A stretch of 14,082 nt of DNA. Origin: Atribacterota bacterium. Lineage in GTDB: Bacteria; Atribacterota; Phoenicimicrobiia; Phoenicimicrobiales; Phoenicimicrobiaceae. A program made the position numbers and the translations under genes. Under the pieces are notes generated by a model. The model saw only the letters and a program-made list of their open reading frames with translations, made no database searches and was not told the DNA's origin. The stretch's first letter is position 1; each line of letters opens with the position of its first letter. The stretch is taken from contig JAUVOA010000010.1 in assembly GCA_030599445.1 (NCBI GenBank), positions 1 through 14,082 on the forward strand, in the 5' to 3' direction. This document shows, in pieces, positions 12,782 through 14,082 of this stretch.

Positions 12782-13723
12782 TTATCGTGCCATTAATACT
12801 CCATACACTTCTGTAATTGTGGGAATTGAGGTATTATATTCTTTTGCCAAACAGATTAAAGTTCCTCCGAATATATCTCCTTCATTTCTGGTGTTTCCCT
12901 TTTCATAATCTCTTTGGAATGAAGTCTTAGTTTCGTAGGGAAAGTTCTGGGCTTTTTGTAGAGTTTTTTCTACTACATCTTGCTTAAAATCTATATTCTT
13001 TGTTTTCCCCACTAAAACAACTTCTTCCATGATATTTTCCGTCATATGCTTTAACTTATCATCAGCGAGTACTGCTCCTATTGTTTTTTCTGAATAGGCT
13101 GTCATTAAACTAAACGCTGTAATAAATATATACTTTTCCCATATTGCAGGATAAGGATTATCGTGCCAGGTGTTGCTAATTCCCATTTCATTAAAGAACT
13201 CAACAAGATACTCATAATTATAGTTTAAGTATCTCGGGTCTTTACCAAATACGATATGTCCCTCAGCTCCTCCTTGTCCGATGGTACCGGGCTTTTCAAT
13301 ACTGGAGGAAACATAGACACAGGCAGGTGAGACTATCGCTTTTTGTAAACTGGTCCTTATACGCTCATAGATATCTACTCCGTTAAGCAAGGGGAGAATT
13401 ATAGTATCAGCGGATATATTTTTTGAAATTGATATAACAGCATTATGAAAGTCATACACTTTTACACATAGTAAATATAAATCCGGGGTAGGAATATGTC
13501 TTATATTATCTGTCGCAATATTCGGAAAGCAAAGAAATTCCTCTTTATCGGTGATTAGATTCAGCCCGTGTTGCTGAATGGCTTTTAAATGTTCCCCTCG
13601 GCCTATAAAATAGACCTGTATAGCACGGTTACCCTTGCTAATTTCATGAACTATTCTGCCGCCAAAATACCCGCCTACACCTCCGATACCATATATACAT
13701 ACACTTTTAATCGTTTTACTCAT
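12782..13723 (-). CDS. 2-dehydropantoate 2-reductase-like protein (PanE/ApbA family)
   Basis: The family reduces ketopantoate to pantoate with NADPH in pantothenate/CoA synthesis. This 313-residue member has the N-terminal dinucleotide loop YGIGGVGGYFGG (11-22, GxGxxG at 12-17), LCVKVYDF (85-92, Lys88), LLNGVD (112-117, Asn114), WEKYIF (195-200, Lys197 in the catalytic-lysine position) and the C-terminal segment KTSFQRDYEKGNTRNEGDIFGG (266-287). Length and order are normal. Many paralogues in this family act on other 2-oxo acids, and no other pantothenate genes are in the window, so the symbol panE is withheld. AAAGGG lies about 7 bases before the ATG. It is divergent from the exporter gene at the right edge. 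The flavoprotein downstream may act on CoA, which would make a CoA theme, but this is inference. Confidence 0.85.
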   Translation of the reverse strand: MSKTIKSVCIYGIGGVGGYFGGRIVHEISKGNRAIQVYFIGRGEHLKAIQQHGLNLITDKEEFLCFPNIATDNIRHIPTPDLYLLCVKVYDFHNAVISISKNISADTIILPLLNGVDIYERIRTSLQKAIVSPACVYVSSSIEKPGTIGQGGAEGHIVFGKDPRYLNYNYEYLVEFFNEMGISNTWHDNPYPAIWEKYIFITAFSLMTAYSEKTIGAVLADDKLKHMTENIMEEVVLVGKTKNIDFKQDVVEKTLQKAQNFPYETKTSFQRDYEKGNTRNEGDIFGGTLICLAKEYNTSIPTITEVYGVLMAR

Positions 13724-13840
13724 ACATTACCCTTTCTGCCCATTTTTAGATCAACTTTTAGCTCACCCATTATTCGGTTAAATTATGTTAAATTTAAACT
13801 ATCCTTAAAACATTTTTTTAATTTTATCAGTTTTTGTAAC

Positions 13841-13868
13841 TTATGTAAATTTATGTAAATTAGTTTAC
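13841..13868. repeat. 10-bp tandem repeat and palindrome, candidate operator
   Basis: TTATGTAAAT occurs twice in perfect tandem (13841-13860). Overlapping its end, GTAAA-TTAG-TTTAC (13855-13868) is a perfect palindrome that abuts the -35 box of the exporter gene. The placement between two divergent genes and against a promoter suits a regulator-binding site. The regulator is not identified, and AT-rich chance similarity is possible. Confidence 0.45.
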
Positions 13869-13897
13869 TTGACAATAAAACTTTTTTACTGTAAATT
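13869..13897 (+). promoter_or_regulatory. promoter of the LysE-type exporter gene
   Basis: A perfect TTGACA (13869-13874), a 17-base spacer and TAAATT (13892-13897) lie on the plus strand. Transcription would start near 13904 and leave a leader of about 65 bases to the ATG at 13970. The -10 matches consensus at only four positions, so activity may depend on the repeat region just upstream. Confidence 0.65.
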
Positions 13898-13969
13898 GAT
13901 AAACACTTTTACTTGGTGTATTAATCCAAAAATTATAATTTAAAATAAATAATTGAGGAGGGAATAGAA

Positions 13970-14082
13970 ATGAACTTAATTGACTTTGGTGTTTTGATTC
14001 CCTTCGTCTTGATTACCACCTTCACCCCGGGACCCAATAACCTGAGCTGTGCCTCTATGAGTATTAATTTTGGAATTAAAAA
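13970..14082 (+). CDS. LysE/RhtB family amino-acid exporter, N-terminal fragment (cut by window edge)
   Basis: Only the first 37 codons are present. They read MNLIDFGVLIPFVLITTFTPGPNN and continue with a small-residue stretch ending at GIKK. The TPGPNN motif after one hydrophobic segment is the hallmark of the LysE/RhtB/CadD-type transporters that export amino acids such as lysine, homoserine or threonine; full members have about 200 residues and six membrane helices. GGAGGG lies 8 bases before the ATG. It is the only confidently called plus-strand gene here and is divergent from the reductase gene. The substrate cannot be told from this fragment. Confidence 0.85.
   Translation, partial: MNLIDFGVLIPFVLITTFTPGPNNLSCASMSINFGIK

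Overview
The window is AT-rich, densely coded bacterial chromosome. All complete genes lie on the minus strand, and one plus-strand gene is cut by the right edge. No rRNA, tRNA, CRISPR array, transposase or phage gene was seen. A classical T-box riboswitch, strong GGAGG ribosome sites and TTGACA/TATAAT-type promoters suggest a Bacillota-like anaerobe. The solute-binding protein, however, has an ordinary signal peptide and no lipobox cysteine, which fits a diderm better. A lineage such as Atribacterota would reconcile these signs, but that placement is inference.

Read in the direction of transcription (right to left) the layout is as follows. A 2-dehydropantoate 2-reductase-like gene (13723-12782) is followed by the wreck of a C_GCAxxG_C_C redox protein gene (12745-12505). 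Next come a CoA-disulfide-reductase/NADH-oxidase-type flavoprotein with a clear promoter (12385-11027), a CPBP-family membrane protease (10925-10179) and a cysteine-rich DUF3795 protein (10056-9709). After a 363-base gap without a gene there is a secreted seven-repeat beta-propeller protein (9345-8155). A sugar-type ABC importer follows: binding protein plus two permeases, no ATPase (7915-4716). It is preceded by a possible 12-codon leader ORF, and a strong stem-loop separates the binding protein from the permeases. Then come a B12-binding radical SAM protein of the HpnP/DUF4070 type (4630-3146), a small four-helix membrane protein (3048-2572) and the proline operon proB-proA (2179-119). At the right edge a LysE/RhtB-type exporter starts on the plus strand (13970 onward), divergent from the reductase gene.

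The best-supported regulatory system is the 5' leader of proBA. It has a near-consensus promoter, T-box Stem I with AGTA and GAA specifier-loop motifs, a CCC (proline) specifier, a GCTG distal loop, a T-box motif and a 15-bp terminator. Uncharged tRNA-Pro should therefore switch on proline synthesis.

The most unusual feature is a small imperfect palindrome (arms AACTTTGTCA/TGACAAACTT). Two 35-base copies and one degenerate copy lie in intergenic regions. One copy forms the 5' UTR of the CPBP gene and touches its Shine-Dalgarno, one supplies the -35 box of the small membrane protein gene, and one abuts the broken redox gene. It looks like a dispersed REP/MITE-like element recruited as regulatory sequence. 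I do not see a complete new defence or mobile system here.
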